In this document: positions 40,201-49,314 of the stretch, in pieces | Position numbering within the stretch: the first letter of the stretch is position 1 | Layout of the letters: each line of letters opens with the position of its first letter | Notes under the pieces: model-generated | Told to the model about the DNA's origin: nothing | Databases searched by the model: none | Seen by the model: the letters and a program-made list of their open reading frames with translations, nothing else | Assembly: GCF_031119335.1 (NCBI RefSeq) | Contig: NZ_JAVHXT010000001.1 | Span: forward strand, 284,548-348,547 | DNA: 64,000 nt | Direction: 5' to 3' | Origin: Pedobacter sp. | GTDB lineage: Bacteria; Bacteroidota; Bacteroidia; Sphingobacteriales; Sphingobacteriaceae | Made by a program: the position numbers and the translations under genes

Positions 40201-42862
40201 CAATATCTACTTGGTGGTTTTTTCCAGTTACCAACATTCCAGTCATTTTATCGCCTTGAGGTGCTTTAATACCAAAATAGTTATCGTAAACATGGTAAGG
40301 GATGCTGGAGTTATCGATACTAAAATTACCTCCAGGTTCAAAAACTTTGGTGGTGATGTTCGCCCTTAAAATCCCAGGAGCAGCCATCTGGTCATTCAAA
40401 TTGGTATTCACAGTAGCAACGCCAGCTTCATTTAAAGTACCTTCAAATACTGTTTTTAACTGATTATCAAATTGAACAATCGGATTATCGAAAGCATAAT
40501 CTTTAAAGTTAGGGAAGGATGTTTCGCCTTTACTCAAATTGATATCTACCTTCGCTTTTAGGTTTTGCGCAGGTGTACCGAACAGCCATTTCGCAGATAG
40601 GGTAGCCGCAGAAACTCGTCCGTTGCCGAGATATTTCTTACCGCCCAAATCAAAGTTAATTTTGATGCGATTTGGTGTAACGGTTTCAATTTTTAGGTTT
40701 TTGGTGAAAGTAGCACCACCAGCTTTAAATTTCGCTTGCCATCCGCCAGTTGGCGAAGTATTTTCTGTCGCCGTTTTAAAGGTGTAAAAACCATTTAAAG
40801 GTTTGGTGTTGCTTTGCTTTTTAACCAATTGCCCTTTTGGATTGTAAAGCTCGAAAACTACAGGATAGTTAGGTGGCAGTTTCTTCAGCTTATCTTCTAA
40901 AATGAATGATAAATAGATACTATCGCCTGGTCGCCAAACGCCACGTTCGCCGTAAATAAAACCTTTAATGCCGTTCTGAACTATTTCTCCACCCACATCA
41001 AATCTTGATAGGGGAAGCGAATTACCGTCATCAAGTTTTAAATAACCGCGTTCATTTCCATTTTTAGCAACCAATAGGAAAGGTTTTCTTTTTAGGGCGA
41101 AGTTTGCCATACCATCGCCATCAGTTTTTACCGAGGTAAGCACTTGTTTTTGATAGTCTAACAAATCTATGCTTACGCCACTTAAAGGTTTAGCGGTTAA
41201 TAAATCTGTAGCTACCACGAGCATACTTTCATCGTTTCCACGCTTTGCAATTAGACCAATGTTCGAAGATAGTAGGTTTCGGTGCGCCCATCTTTCGCTG
41301 GTATAATAGGATGGCGTACAAGGGTCTTCTCTGTCGTTCCAACGGTAGCCACGAGGGTAGTAGTTCTGGTAATTGTTCCAAAAATCATCGTCTTCATCTA
41401 TTTTTTCGCCGTACTCATAACCCTCGTAGCCCTCGTACTCACCGTCTTCACCTGCTTCTGTGCTCGCTTTATCACTCGACTGTGCGCAGTTGTATAAGGC
41501 GTAGGATTGCTTAAACATGATGCTTACACGGTACATAGCGCCCGGTTCGGTCTTAATCAGTTTGTCTAAGTCAAGTGTAAATCGGTTCTTCTTACGAAGA
41601 TCTAAAGACTTATCTTCACTTAAATGAATGGTTTTTTGCAGAATTGGCTTAGCGACACGGCGCAATTCATTTCCCTCTTTGTAATTATTTACTTGAAAGA
41701 ATTGAGGGATGTTATCTTGGAAAATTTTGATGATGGTGACATCTACTGCTTTTAGGTTTACCGCTTCGAAAGGCAATACCAATTTGCCAGAATTAGGCAG
41801 GATAGTACCAGCGCCAGCAATAGTTACCGCAGGTTTTTTATTTTCGAAAATGAGGTTTGCACTTTTAGCAGCCTCTAAATTTTTACCGTTGATATTGGTG
41901 ATAGCATTGCTGATAACAACGTTGTAATTTCCTTCTAAAGCATCTGGTGCATACACTTTAATTTGACTGCCGTCGATGGTAAATCTTAGATCGCTTAAGC
42001 TGCCCACATTAATCAATCCGGCTAAATCTTGTGTAACGCTTATAGGTTCAGAGCATTGAATGAGTACATAATCTTCTTGTTGTTGTATTGCTTTAATTGC
42101 CAATACTTTGAAAACGTTTTTGGCAGGTATTTCTAATGAGGTTTCGCCCTTGTCATCATCAGCGCCAATGGCATCACCATCCCAATTTAACGACAAGTTG
42201 GCGTTGTTTTTTTGAATGCTATCTATCGTAAACGTAGAGGTTTGTTTCTGTGGATTATGGCTCCATTTGATTTTTAATTTCTGCGGAGAGTTGAGCGATA
42301 ATGTTTTTTCGATTTTTTCGGTATCTTCTGCATCTGCAGTGCTTACTTCGCCGGTTAACTTCATTAAGTTTAACGAAGTATTGTTCTGCGAAATTAGACC
42401 ATTTTCTGTGAAAGCAAGCCCCGGTTTGATGACCTTAAAATCGAATTCAAATTCTTCTAAGTTTTCTTCTACTGGAAGGATTTTAGCCAAATTTAAGCTG
42501 GCTTCATATTTTTGGTCTGGCTTTAAGTTCTCTTCCGGACGGAACTCTATAGTTTGCGCATCTATCCAGTAGGTTTTTCCTTTGATACTAGGAGAGAAGT
42601 CGAACAATTTCTGGTCGGTTTCGCCGAGATCGGTAGTGTTACTCACAGAATTTGCTAAATGCACCCGAATGTTGCTCTTTTTTGAAATAATGCCCGAAGT
42701 ATAAGCATCAATATATTTTGCAAATTGAGTGTGGTCTTGTTTTTTATCCTTTTTAAGTAGAAAATAGCCTGCAATAACTGCAACTAGAACAAGAGCACCG
42801 ATAACGATTACCTTAATATTAGGTCGTTTGGGAGCGTTATTATTAGGAATTTGTTGGTTCAT
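37259..42862 (-). CDS. Bacterial alpha-2-macroglobulin (MG1/MG2 family)
   Basis: An 1867-residue periplasmic or inner-membrane-anchored protease trap. One membrane anchor (about 18-38, VIVIGALVLVAVIAGYFLL) is followed by many beta-sandwich MG domains. The A2M core carries the thioester motif YPHGCVEQT (cysteine near residue 1417), then an alpha-toroid with repeated helices, then a receptor-binding-like C-domain. An acidic insert (GEDGEYEGYEGYEYGEKID, about 473-491) stands out. The N-terminus lacks the lipobox cysteine of YfhM. It is paired with pbpC as in many Gram-negatives: the trap guards breaches in the wall that PBP1C repairs. Confidence 0.95.
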   Translation of the reverse strand: MNQQIPNNNAPKRPNIKVIVIGALVLVAVIAGYFLLKKDKKQDHTQFAKYIDAYTSGIISKKSNIRVHLANSVSNTTDLGETDQKLFDFSPSIKGKTYWIDAQTIEFRPEENLKPDQKYEASLNLAKILPVEENLEEFEFDFKVIKPGLAFTENGLISQNNTSLNLMKLTGEVSTADAEDTEKIEKTLSLNSPQKLKIKWSHNPQKQTSTFTIDSIQKNNANLSLNWDGDAIGADDDKGETSLEIPAKNVFKVLAIKAIQQQEDYVLIQCSEPISVTQDLAGLINVGSLSDLRFTIDGSQIKVYAPDALEGNYNVVISNAITNINGKNLEAAKSANLIFENKKPAVTIAGAGTILPNSGKLVLPFEAVNLKAVDVTIIKIFQDNIPQFFQVNNYKEGNELRRVAKPILQKTIHLSEDKSLDLRKKNRFTLDLDKLIKTEPGAMYRVSIMFKQSYALYNCAQSSDKASTEAGEDGEYEGYEGYEYGEKIDEDDDFWNNYQNYYPRGYRWNDREDPCTPSYYTSERWAHRNLLSSNIGLIAKRGNDESMLVVATDLLTAKPLSGVSIDLLDYQKQVLTSVKTDGDGMANFALKRKPFLLVAKNGNERGYLKLDDGNSLPLSRFDVGGEIVQNGIKGFIYGERGVWRPGDSIYLSFILEDKLKKLPPNYPVVFELYNPKGQLVKKQSNTKPLNGFYTFKTATENTSPTGGWQAKFKAGGATFTKNLKIETVTPNRIKINFDLGGKKYLGNGRVSAATLSAKWLFGTPAQNLKAKVDINLSKGETSFPNFKDYAFDNPIVQFDNQLKTVFEGTLNEAGVATVNTNLNDQMAAPGILRANITTKVFEPGGNFSIDNSSIPYHVYDNYFGIKAPQGDKMTGMLVTGKNHQVDIVNVNRDGALLNANKTVTVALYKVQWRWWWEQNNQENYANFTQNEYNKLIRSEQVEMRNGKAKWDLRIDEPEWGRYLIVVGNAYGGGHFAAREVYIDWPGWAQREQGNNPTEAAMLSFTANKAKYNVGDEITLTVPSPENGRALVSIENGSRVVKTFWADTKKGQTQISFKAEKNMTPNVFANVTLLQPHSQTVNDMPIRMYGAIPLNIENPETILKPQITIAKELRPETESSLAVSEANGKAMTYTIAIVDEGLLDLTRFKTPDPHASFYAREGLGVKTWDLFDQVLGAWGGNLERILSIGGDGALNKNINPAKANRFKPVVKFMGPFQLGKGEKKTHKFKLPQYIGSVKVMVVAANDGAYGNAEKAVEVKKPIMLLASVPRVIGPGETFTLPVNVFATNNNIRNVSVSLQTSNLRINQTNKQNLSFAKAGDQLTYFNVTAPNNTGIAKIKIIAQSGAEKTITDVELDIRNPNPMVTNVISAVIQPNQSWSSDYAAIGTAGTNSGSLEVSSIPPINLEKRLGYLIQYPHGCVEQTTSGIFPQLYLDRLSALSEQKKTQIERNIKAGINKLKGFQTTDGGLAYWPGNPTADEWGTNYAAHFLIEAQESGYTLPVGLFDGLVRFLKNKANNWTPNANNFYGGDLNQAYRLYVLALAKKPEMAAMNRLRAFEYLTDAAKWRLAAAYQLAGQTGAANSLIRGLATQVEAYQQLGGTYGSDLRDQAMIMETLTLMGQKNRAQQVMTKVAARLGEDQWYSTQTTAYSLLAIAKFCGEQKSARKLNFQYVLDGAKGSVNNNQYYSSTSINFKGNKATITNKSSGVLFARLIVQGRPATGQNDFLPNNPDLLVMDVSYKNMKGQVLNPAQLTQGQDFYAEVTVKNTGRQGLYEQMALTQIFPSGWEIINTRLHDNEGAFTASAYDYQDIRDDRVLTYFNLRENETKTFRVLLNASYLGRFYLSNVQCEAMYDNKIAAAKAGFWVEVVK

Positions 42863-43005
42863 ACGCTAAATAGACTTTAGATATGAAGATAACGAAAAAA
42901 CTAGTGATTTGTTGGGAGTAGAGAAATATTGTTTAAAGATGTAAAATCGTCGAATTTGGAACAGTTTTCCACTTTTAGTTTTTGGGTTTACGTATTGACG
43001 AATTG

Positions 43006-43052
43006 ATTATGAAATGAACCATTGAACCGGTGAGCTAATAAACCAATGAACT
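43006..43052. repeat. Degenerate word array (AATGAACCA words)
   Basis: ATGAAATGAACCATTGAACCGG followed by AATAAACCAATGAACTATT lies at the 3' end of the 134-residue gene. Confidence 0.45.
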
Positions 43053-43455
43053 ATTTTATCATCACCCCTGGTTTATTCAACACAGGAATTCTAATCAAGT
43101 TGGTATCTACAATGCTTTCTGGTAAGAAAATAAACTTCTTATCGTAAATGGTGCTGCCAATATAATAACTCAACCAATATTCATTGGTTAAGCCGAAAAC
43201 AGCAGGGTCAATAGCTTCTACGCCTGCAGAACCTTGCGCTGCAACATCACCTATAAAATGTCTTAACAATGATGTTTTAACCTGTTTGCCATCTTTTTCT
43301 CCGTAACCCTTAGATGTGATTAACACATTGGTAAGAGGTTCGTTTTTAAAGTTCACGAGATAAACCGTCCAATTTTTTACTTCTGGTGTTTCGCTCATTA
43401 AAACCACGGCAATGGCAACGTCTTCTACAATATTTTTAGGTAAGTCTTTTTTCAA
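43051..43455 (-). CDS. Conserved hypothetical protein
   Basis: A 134-residue soluble protein, MKKDLPKNIVEDVAIAVVLM followed by alternating strands (WTVYLVNFKNEPLTNVLITSKGYG), the small-helix segment KTSLLRHFIGDV and EYWLSYYIGSTIYDKKFIFLP. It has no signal peptide. I recall similar unnamed proteins in Sphingobacteriaceae but no function. It lies between topA and the alpha-2-macroglobulin gene on the same strand. Confidence 0.75.
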   Translation of the reverse strand: MKKDLPKNIVEDVAIAVVLMSETPEVKNWTVYLVNFKNEPLTNVLITSKGYGEKDGKQVKTSLLRHFIGDVAAQGSAGVEAIDPAVFGLTNEYWLSYYIGSTIYDKKFIFLPESIVDTNLIRIPVLNKPGVMIK

Positions 43456-43540
43456 AGTTGTTTAACTGTTTAAACTGGTTAATTGGTTAACTGTTTGCAG
43501 CTATGAATCCAAAACTGGGAACTCAAAACTGTAAACTGTC
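43456..43540. repeat. Degenerate word array (GTTTAACTG / AACTGTAAACTG words)
   Basis: TTGTTTAACTGTTTAAACTGG and TTAATTGGTTAACTG are followed by AAAACTGGGAACTCAAAACTG and GTAAACTGTC. The array joins the topA stop to the start of the next gene. Confidence 0.55.
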
Positions 43541-46083
43541 TACTTCTTCTTCGCTACAGCTTTTTTCTTCGCTGGTGCTTTCTTTTTTGCTTCAAAAGCA
43601 TCAGGTTTTTGTGCTACAATTAAGGCTTTCACATCATCTAAAGAGATGCTAGCTAGTTCCTCTGCAGTGTATTTTTGTTTGGTGGCAGGGTTGTTACCCA
43701 ATTTTAGCATGTCTTTGCCGAAACGGATAAAAGGTCCCCATCTACCATTTTCGATAGCAATTTTATGTTCTTCCCACTGTTGGATAAAACGATTGTTCTC
43801 TTTCTCTATTTTCTTACTAATAAGCTCGTTGATATCGTTCTGCGAAAGGTTATCGAAATTATAAGCCTTCGGAACGTTGATGAACAAATCGTTCCACTTA
43901 ATGAACGGCCCGAAACGGCCTTTGCCTTTCGTAACCGGCAGGTTTTGGTAATGTGCAACAGGAGCATCTGCATCTATTTTCTCTCCAATTATCGCTACAG
44001 CTCTATCGTAATCAACGGTTAAAGGATCTACGTTTTTTGGGATAGAAATAAAAGTGTCGCCCCATTTAACATAAGGTCCAAAACGACCCAAACCTACAGA
44101 AACTTCTTTACCTTGGTAATCTTCCAGTTGGAAAGGTAGTTTGAATAAATCTAAAGCTTCTTCTAAAGTTATGGTACCTACCGATTGGGTTTTGGTTAAG
44201 CTGGCATAGCGAGGTTTTTCTTCTTCATTGTCGCTAATTTCTCCAATTTGAACCAAAGGGCCAAATCTACCAACTTTGGTATATACATTTTTGCCAGTTG
44301 CCGGATCTGTGCCTAATAAACGCTCACCTGTGGCTCTTTCCGCATTTTCTATGGTGTTTTCAACCTCATTGTGGAAAGGTTTGTAGAAAGAGTGTAGCAT
44401 GGCTGTCCATTCTTGCAACCCTTGTGCAATCTCATCAAACTGTTTTTCTACTTTTGCAGTAAAATTGAAATCTACAATGCCTTTGAAATGTTCTACTAAG
44501 AAATCGTTAACTACTTCACCAATATCAGTAGGGAAAAGTTTTGATTTCTCTGCACCTGTAATTTCAGATTTTTTCTGTTTACTTATTTTACCATCAGCTA
44601 ATGAGAAAGCAAGGAAATCTCTTTTTTTACCATCTCTATCTTCTTTTACAACGTAACCCCTGTTTTGTATGGTAGAAATAGTTGGTGCATAAGTAGAAGG
44701 TCGGCCAATGCCCAACTCTTCTAATTTCTTTACCAAACTTGCCTCCGTATAACGTGCTGGCGGACGAGAAAAACGCTCTGTGGCCAGCATCTCTTTTAAT
44801 TCTAACGATTGACCAACGGTTAAAGGAGGCAATAAGTTGTTTTCGTTCTCGTCATCCTCATCATCAGTAGATTCTAGATATACCTTTAAGAAACCATCAA
44901 ATTTCAATACTTCACCTTCTGCACCTAGCGTTTCTTTTCTTGTGCTTACGCCGATATCAACCGTAGTTTTTTCGAAAACAGCTTCGCTCATTTGCGAGGC
45001 AATAGCACGTTTCCAAATTAACTCGTATAAGCGTTTTTCGGCAGCATCGCCATTGGTGGTATGTTGGTCGAAATAAGTAGGACGGATAGCCTCGTGAGCT
45101 TCTTGTGCACCTGCAGATTTCGTTTTGTAAACTCTTGGCTGGTGGTATTGGTTGCCATAAGCCGATTTAATCTCAGCGGCAGCGGCAGCAACCGCCGTTT
45201 CCGATAAGTTAACCGAATCGGTACGCATATAGGTGATTTTACCATTTTCGTACAACCTTTGCGCAATTTGCATAGTTCTCGCTACAGAATATCCCAGTTT
45301 TCTGGAAGCTTCTTGTTGTAATGTAGAAGTGGTAAAAGGTGCAGCCGGATTTCTTTTTGCAGGCTTAACCTCTAAGTTGTTCACCTTAAAGTTGGCACCA
45401 ATACAGTCTTGAAGAAACTTTTCTGCTTCTTCTGCTTTTTCGAAACGCTGTGGTAGTTCTGCTTTTACAATCTCCCTACCGTTTCCAGTAGTAAATTGAG
45501 CTGTGATTTTAAATGCTGCAGTGGCATTAAATTTATTTACTTCCCTTTCTCTATCTACAATTAGGCGTACCGCAACTGATTGTACACGACCGGCAGATAA
45601 AGAAGGTTTTACTTTTTTCCAAAGTACGGGAGAAAGCTCGAAACCCACCAAGCGATCTAAAACCCTACGAGCTTGTTGTGCATAAACTAAATTGTAATCA
45701 ATTCCTCTAGGGGTTTCGATGGCTTTTAAAATGGCCGGTTTTGTAATTTCATGAAAAACAATGCGTTTGGTATTCTCTTTCTTTAAGCCTAAAGTTTCAA
45801 ATAAGTGCCAAGAAATAGCCTCTCCTTCACGGTCCTCATCGGATGCTAACCATACCGTTTCGGCACCCTTAGCTAACTTTTTTAATTCAGATACTACCTG
45901 TTTTTTATCGGCAGGTACTTCGTAAGTCTGCAAAAAATCCTTTTCTACATCAATTCCCATGTCGCCCTTTACCAAATCACGAATATGGCCATAGCTAGAT
46001 TTTACTAAAAAATCTTTTCCTAAATATCCTTCTATGGTTTTCGCTTTTGCGGGAGACTCAACTATCAATAAATTTTTTGCCAT
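43540..46083 (-). CDS. topA: DNA topoisomerase I
   Basis: About 847 residues from ATG 46083 (MAKNLLIVESPAKAKTI). Type IA topoisomerase relaxing negative supercoils. TOPRIM motifs are VESPAKAKTIEGYLG and ASDEDREGEAISWH. The active-site tyrosine is in KITYMRTDSVNLS. The C-terminus carries four topo-C repeats (RFGPFIKW, RFGPYVKWG, RWGPFIRFG, RFGPLVQIG) and a lysine/alanine tail (KKAPAKKKAVAKKK) for DNA binding. An upstream ATG at 46131 would add 16 unconserved residues. Confidence 0.96.
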   Translation of the reverse strand: MAKNLLIVESPAKAKTIEGYLGKDFLVKSSYGHIRDLVKGDMGIDVEKDFLQTYEVPADKKQVVSELKKLAKGAETVWLASDEDREGEAISWHLFETLGLKKENTKRIVFHEITKPAILKAIETPRGIDYNLVYAQQARRVLDRLVGFELSPVLWKKVKPSLSAGRVQSVAVRLIVDREREVNKFNATAAFKITAQFTTGNGREIVKAELPQRFEKAEEAEKFLQDCIGANFKVNNLEVKPAKRNPAAPFTTSTLQQEASRKLGYSVARTMQIAQRLYENGKITYMRTDSVNLSETAVAAAAAEIKSAYGNQYHQPRVYKTKSAGAQEAHEAIRPTYFDQHTTNGDAAEKRLYELIWKRAIASQMSEAVFEKTTVDIGVSTRKETLGAEGEVLKFDGFLKVYLESTDDEDDENENNLLPPLTVGQSLELKEMLATERFSRPPARYTEASLVKKLEELGIGRPSTYAPTISTIQNRGYVVKEDRDGKKRDFLAFSLADGKISKQKKSEITGAEKSKLFPTDIGEVVNDFLVEHFKGIVDFNFTAKVEKQFDEIAQGLQEWTAMLHSFYKPFHNEVENTIENAERATGERLLGTDPATGKNVYTKVGRFGPLVQIGEISDNEEEKPRYASLTKTQSVGTITLEEALDLFKLPFQLEDYQGKEVSVGLGRFGPYVKWGDTFISIPKNVDPLTVDYDRAVAIIGEKIDADAPVAHYQNLPVTKGKGRFGPFIKWNDLFINVPKAYNFDNLSQNDINELISKKIEKENNRFIQQWEEHKIAIENGRWGPFIRFGKDMLKLGNNPATKQKYTAEELASISLDDVKALIVAQKPDAFEAKKKAPAKKKAVAKKK

Positions 46084-46506
46084 TAACTCGGGTTTTTGTG
46101 CAAATAAAACTATAATATCCCCGAATATCAAAATTGGGAGTATTTTTTTTGCAGAAAAGTAAAAGGCAGGTTAGCGAGCAACTACCATTATACTGTTAAA
46201 TTGCTGAATTGTTACGTTATTGGTAAGGTGTTTAAATTAGTCAATAAAACTTGGTTGCCGCAAAATTTTAGGCACAATTGAAAAGCGAAACTGAAATAAG
46301 AAAATCAAATGTTAGCGCTCGTGGGAAACGGTTGTCCTGTTATCCGCTATATTCCCGATAAATCCTATCGTGTGGACACATCGTAGCAATGACGAAAATA
46401 CGTGCGTCATACGAATACGAACTGAAGCGTAAGGATAAGCGGGAAGCAATCTATCCAATCATCTTAGATCTTCCGAACATTCGTAGTATTTAATCGCAAT
46501 TTCTAC

Positions 46507-46680
46507 TATAATTCGCAAATAGCTCCGTGGGAGCTCACATTTGGTAAACTTATGCAGTATATCGGCAAAGCGCCGTAGGTGCGACCTTTAGATCTAAATC
46601 AACCAAATGGTCGTCCCGACGGGCAATGTCATTAAGTTAAGTGTGTAGCAGACCCCAGCGGGGGTCTAATATTTATAGAA
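46507..46680. repeat. Chain of small CC-loop-GG hairpins
   Basis: The modules in order are GCTCCGTGGGAGC (46522-46534), GCGCCGTAGGTGCGACCTTTA (from about 46570), TCGTCCCGACGGG, ATGTCATTAAGTTAAG (46626-46641) and AGACCCCAGCGGGGGTCT (46650-46667). The same module order recurs at 61062-61210. Confidence 0.7.
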
Positions 46681-46710
46681 AAGCATTATTTTAGCCGTTC
46701 GACCCCGATG

Positions 46711-46820
46711 GGGCAATGTCATTAAGTTAAGGATTATTTATAACGTTGGCGGGGACGCCAACATAAGAATACTCCAGTGTTGGCGTCCCCGCCAACGCTT
46801 AATTTAATTACATTGTCCGA
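46711..46820. repeat. Double-hairpin element, copy 1
   Basis: CGTTGGCGGGGACGCCAACA (46744-46763) and its exact complement (46778-46797) form a 20-bp stem around 14 bases. Each arm is also a hairpin on its own (GTTGGCG-GGGA-CGCCAAC). Outer arms ATGTCATTAAGTTAAG and CTTAATTTAATTACAT are imperfect. Positions 46716-46802 are identical to 61195-61281. Confidence 0.9.
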
Positions 46821-47180
46821 AGTGACTTGCCCATGTTTTACCATCTTCTACCATAAGTTCATCCTCCGAAATGTCGGAGCAGGCTCTACGGGATTTGCTG
46901 ATATTTAATTACGAGTGTTCGGGAGGGAATGAGATGTGTCCAAACGATAGGATAGCTATCGGGAGATGCCGCTGCTACCGGGTTTAGCTAACTTAAACTT
47001 GTGCACGGCACCTGCATACTAAACCCGACACTAGCGGATACCGGCCCGGTGGCTAAGGCCTGCAGGCGTATGAGCTTTGTGGCGGGACTACACTTACATA
47101 GCAGTACTACAAAGCTTTTCCAAGACATCAATTATTTTTTCATTTACAGTGCAACTAAGTATTTACTGCCAACTGAAAAA

Positions 47181-47852
47181 TTACTTCCAGCTATCTAGTT
47201 GCATTTTATACTTAAACCCTTTGGTGATTACGCCAGTACTGATATTTTTATCTACTGCTTTTACCTCCTTAACTACCAAACCAATGTTTTTGGCATAAGT
47301 TTCATCGTAAATATCTTCCCTAATCAGGTTTACTTCGTTGTACTGATGGATAGAAATAGTAGAATCGAGTTGGTGAGTACCGATTGTTAATGGTACATCA
47401 AGATCCTTTACTTCGTGGCGCCATTCTCCCAGATCATTATATACATTGCCATTCCAGGTAGACTGTAAGGTAGGAGGGAACACTAGTCTTACATATCTTT
47501 TGTTATCGATAAATTCTTCTGCTCTGTTATTGATGATCTTTTTGGTAATCACTTTTTGGAAAAACCAGTCTTGCGTAGCTGTTTTCTTATAACGTTCAAT
47601 TCTGTAGGTTTCATTACCCTGAACATCTGTAAACTTATTAGTAACTGTATCTTTTAACTGAAAGAGGTAATTGGTAATGGTATTATTAAAGTTGTTGTAA
47701 ACGGTAGAATCTACATTATATATTACCACGTGGGTTTCCTTTAACGGGAAATAGTTCAGCGCCATATCAGGTTTAGGTGCATTTTCAGATTTGTTACATC
47801 CTAATAGACCTAGACAACTTAGTGAAATAAGTAGATAGAAACGAGATTTCAT
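47181..47852 (-). CDS. Hypothetical lipoprotein
   Basis: A 223-residue protein from ATG 47852 (MKSRFYLLISLSCLGLLGC). The longer ATG 13 codons upstream would spoil the signal peptide. The lipobox LLGC gives lipidated C19. The mature part is polar and beta-rich (ETHVVIYNVDSTVYN, NETYRIERYKK, RYVRLVFPPTLQSTWNGN). I recognise no named family. The PAS-protein gene lies 52 bp upstream on the same strand. Confidence 0.75.
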   Translation of the reverse strand: MKSRFYLLISLSCLGLLGCNKSENAPKPDMALNYFPLKETHVVIYNVDSTVYNNFNNTITNYLFQLKDTVTNKFTDVQGNETYRIERYKKTATQDWFFQKVITKKIINNRAEEFIDNKRYVRLVFPPTLQSTWNGNVYNDLGEWRHEVKDLDVPLTIGTHQLDSTISIHQYNEVNLIREDIYDETYAKNIGLVVKEVKAVDKNISTGVITKGFKYKMQLDSWK

Positions 47853-47904
47853 AATCTCAAATATAGGAAAATGATTGATATGGTAAACCAAGATACGTGG
47901 CTAT

Positions 47905-48549
47905 TTATTTTGCTGTATTTTCTTTTTTAGCGATATGTTCAATGTGCTGTGTAAGTTCTCTGGTATAGTTATCTAGCATGGTGGTTGATGTTTTCATATA
48001 CTCAACAATTTGGGCAATGCTATTTAACGATTCGGACGTTTGCGATAAGAGTTCTGTCATGCCCATTAACTGCGTAACTGGCTGCCTAAGCCCGTGCGAA
48101 ACCTCGAAAAGAAGTGATTGGAGTTCTTCTATTCGCTGTAGCTTTTTATGCTCGGCTTCTTTCTTGTCATCAATCAAGGTTCTAATAGAGAAATACTGCT
48201 TCTGTTTTTGCTGATGTTCATAAACTGGGAATATGACAGTATCTACCCAATAGAAATCCCCATTTTTCTTCTTGTTTCTAATTTCTCCTTGCCAAATATT
48301 GCCTTTCCCCACGGTAAGCCACATCTTTTTAAAGAAATCTTTTGAATGTAAACCCGAGTTAACAATGTTGTGGTTAGCGCCAACTAATTCTTCTTTGGTA
48401 TAGCCTGAAACTTCACAGAATTTATCGTTCGCATATAAAATGATGCCTTTTTGGTTGGTAAGGGAATAGATTACATTATGATCTGCTTTTTCACTCTCGT
48501 GATTAATTAGCAGTCTTAAGTCAGAAAAATTTGAGTTCGTTAAGTTCAT
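47905..48549 (-). CDS. PAS protein with an orphan H-box, no ATPase domain
   Basis: A 214-residue cytosolic protein. A PAS domain with PAC (about 22-130: SLTNQKGIILYANDKFCEVSGYTKEELVG...NGDFYWVD) is followed by a coiled-coil and an H-box-like FEVSHGLRQPVTQLMG (H152). The dimerisation helices run to residue 214 and then stop; there are no N, G1 or G2 boxes of a histidine-kinase ATPase. It could be phosphorylated by another kinase or act by heterodimerisation. It is divergent from the glutathione peroxidase gene. Confidence 0.85.
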   Translation of the reverse strand: MNLTNSNFSDLRLLINHESEKADHNVIYSLTNQKGIILYANDKFCEVSGYTKEELVGANHNIVNSGLHSKDFFKKMWLTVGKGNIWQGEIRNKKKNGDFYWVDTVIFPVYEHQQKQKQYFSIRTLIDDKKEAEHKKLQRIEELQSLLFEVSHGLRQPVTQLMGMTELLSQTSESLNSIAQIVEYMKTSTTMLDNYTRELTQHIEHIAKKENTAK

Positions 48550-48711
48550 ACATTTGATTGAGAAGCTGCTAAACTATAAAAAATGAACTCATTTATTTGT
48601 TAGAGCTGCAAGTTGTGTCCGTAAAATGATAAATGGATGATTTTTAGATTGACGCATTAAATTGAGTAAAACGTTTTCTTTGTATATTCGTTATCAAATA
48701 AATTAATTATC

Positions 48712-49230
48712 ATGATCAGTACATTATTAATATTATTCGGCTTGTTTGTAGCTCCAAATCCACCAAAAGATGTTTATGGTTTTTCGTTCAAAACACTAGA
48801 TGGTAAAGAGGTAAAACTGTCGAAATTTAAAGGGAAGAAGATTTTAATTGTAAATACTGCTTCTAAATGCGGATACACCAAACAGTATGAAGATTTAGAA
48901 AAGCTGCACAAACAATATGGCAAGGATGTAGTGCTTATCGGTTTTCCATCTGCAAATTTTGGCGGACAGGAGTTAGGTTCTAATGCAGAAATCAAAGAGT
49001 TTTGCTCTAGTAAATTTGCAACTACTTTTTTAATTGCTGAGAAAAGCGATGTAAAAGGTGAAGCAATTACACCATTGTTCCAATATCTTACCTCACAAGC
49101 AAATCCAGATTTTACAGGCGATATTAAATGGAATTTTGAAAAATTCTTGATCAATGAAAAAGGTCAATTGGTACATCGTTACCGCTCTGCTGTAAAACCT
49201 TTAGATGAGCAGATTGTAAAGAATTTTTAG
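48712..49230 (+). CDS. Glutathione peroxidase family protein
   Basis: A 172-residue thiol peroxidase reducing hydroperoxides. The catalytic tetrad is complete: C53 (NTASKCGYT, cysteine form), Q86 (FGGQELGS), W140 and N141 (IKWNFEKF). Bacterial enzymes of this type usually use thioredoxin. The first 14 residues are hydrophobic (MISTLLILFGLFVAP), suggesting export to the periplasm. Confidence 0.93.
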   Translation: MISTLLILFGLFVAPNPPKDVYGFSFKTLDGKEVKLSKFKGKKILIVNTASKCGYTKQYEDLEKLHKQYGKDVVLIGFPSANFGGQELGSNAEIKEFCSSKFATTFLIAEKSDVKGEAITPLFQYLTSQANPDFTGDIKWNFEKFLINEKGQLVHRYRSAVKPLDEQIVKNF

Positions 49231-49237
49231 CCATATT

Positions 49238-49275
49238 GTTGTTTTGTCATTCCGAGGAACGAGGAATCTGTTAAA
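49238..49275. repeat. Half CATTCCGAGGAACGAGGAATC element
   Basis: TGTCATTCCGAGGAACGAGGAATCTG lies after the peroxidase stop. It is a half-copy of the CGTCATTCCGA family. Confidence 0.6.
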
Positions 49276-49314
49276 TTTTAACGGTTTTCATCGTTCCTTT
49301 TTTTGTAAGCTTAT

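Larger units (their letters stand above)
46132..47180. other. Non-coding repeat region upstream of topA
   Basis: About 1 kb with no supported gene; the short ORFs here translate repeats. From left to right it has weak word repeats (46190-46230) and TATCCGCTATATTCCCGATAAATCC-like pieces. A chain of small hairpins follows (46507-46680), then a double hairpin (46711-46820) and CTCCGAAATGTCGGAG (46864-46879). A 23-bp segment from 46926 is shared with 24568. Last comes a GC-richer AACCCGACACTAGCGGATACC stretch (about 47022-47100) of a repeat type common in this family. Confidence 0.7.

Noticed and set aside
46132..47180. Degenerate insertion sequence or transposase remnant
   Set aside because: No transposase motif or ORF fragment is visible in any frame. 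The content is short hairpins and repeats only.
47001..47298. ORFs of 65 and 73 residues in the topA upstream gap
   Set aside because: They overlap each other in different frames, cover dispersed repeat sequence and run into the lipoprotein gene on the other strand.
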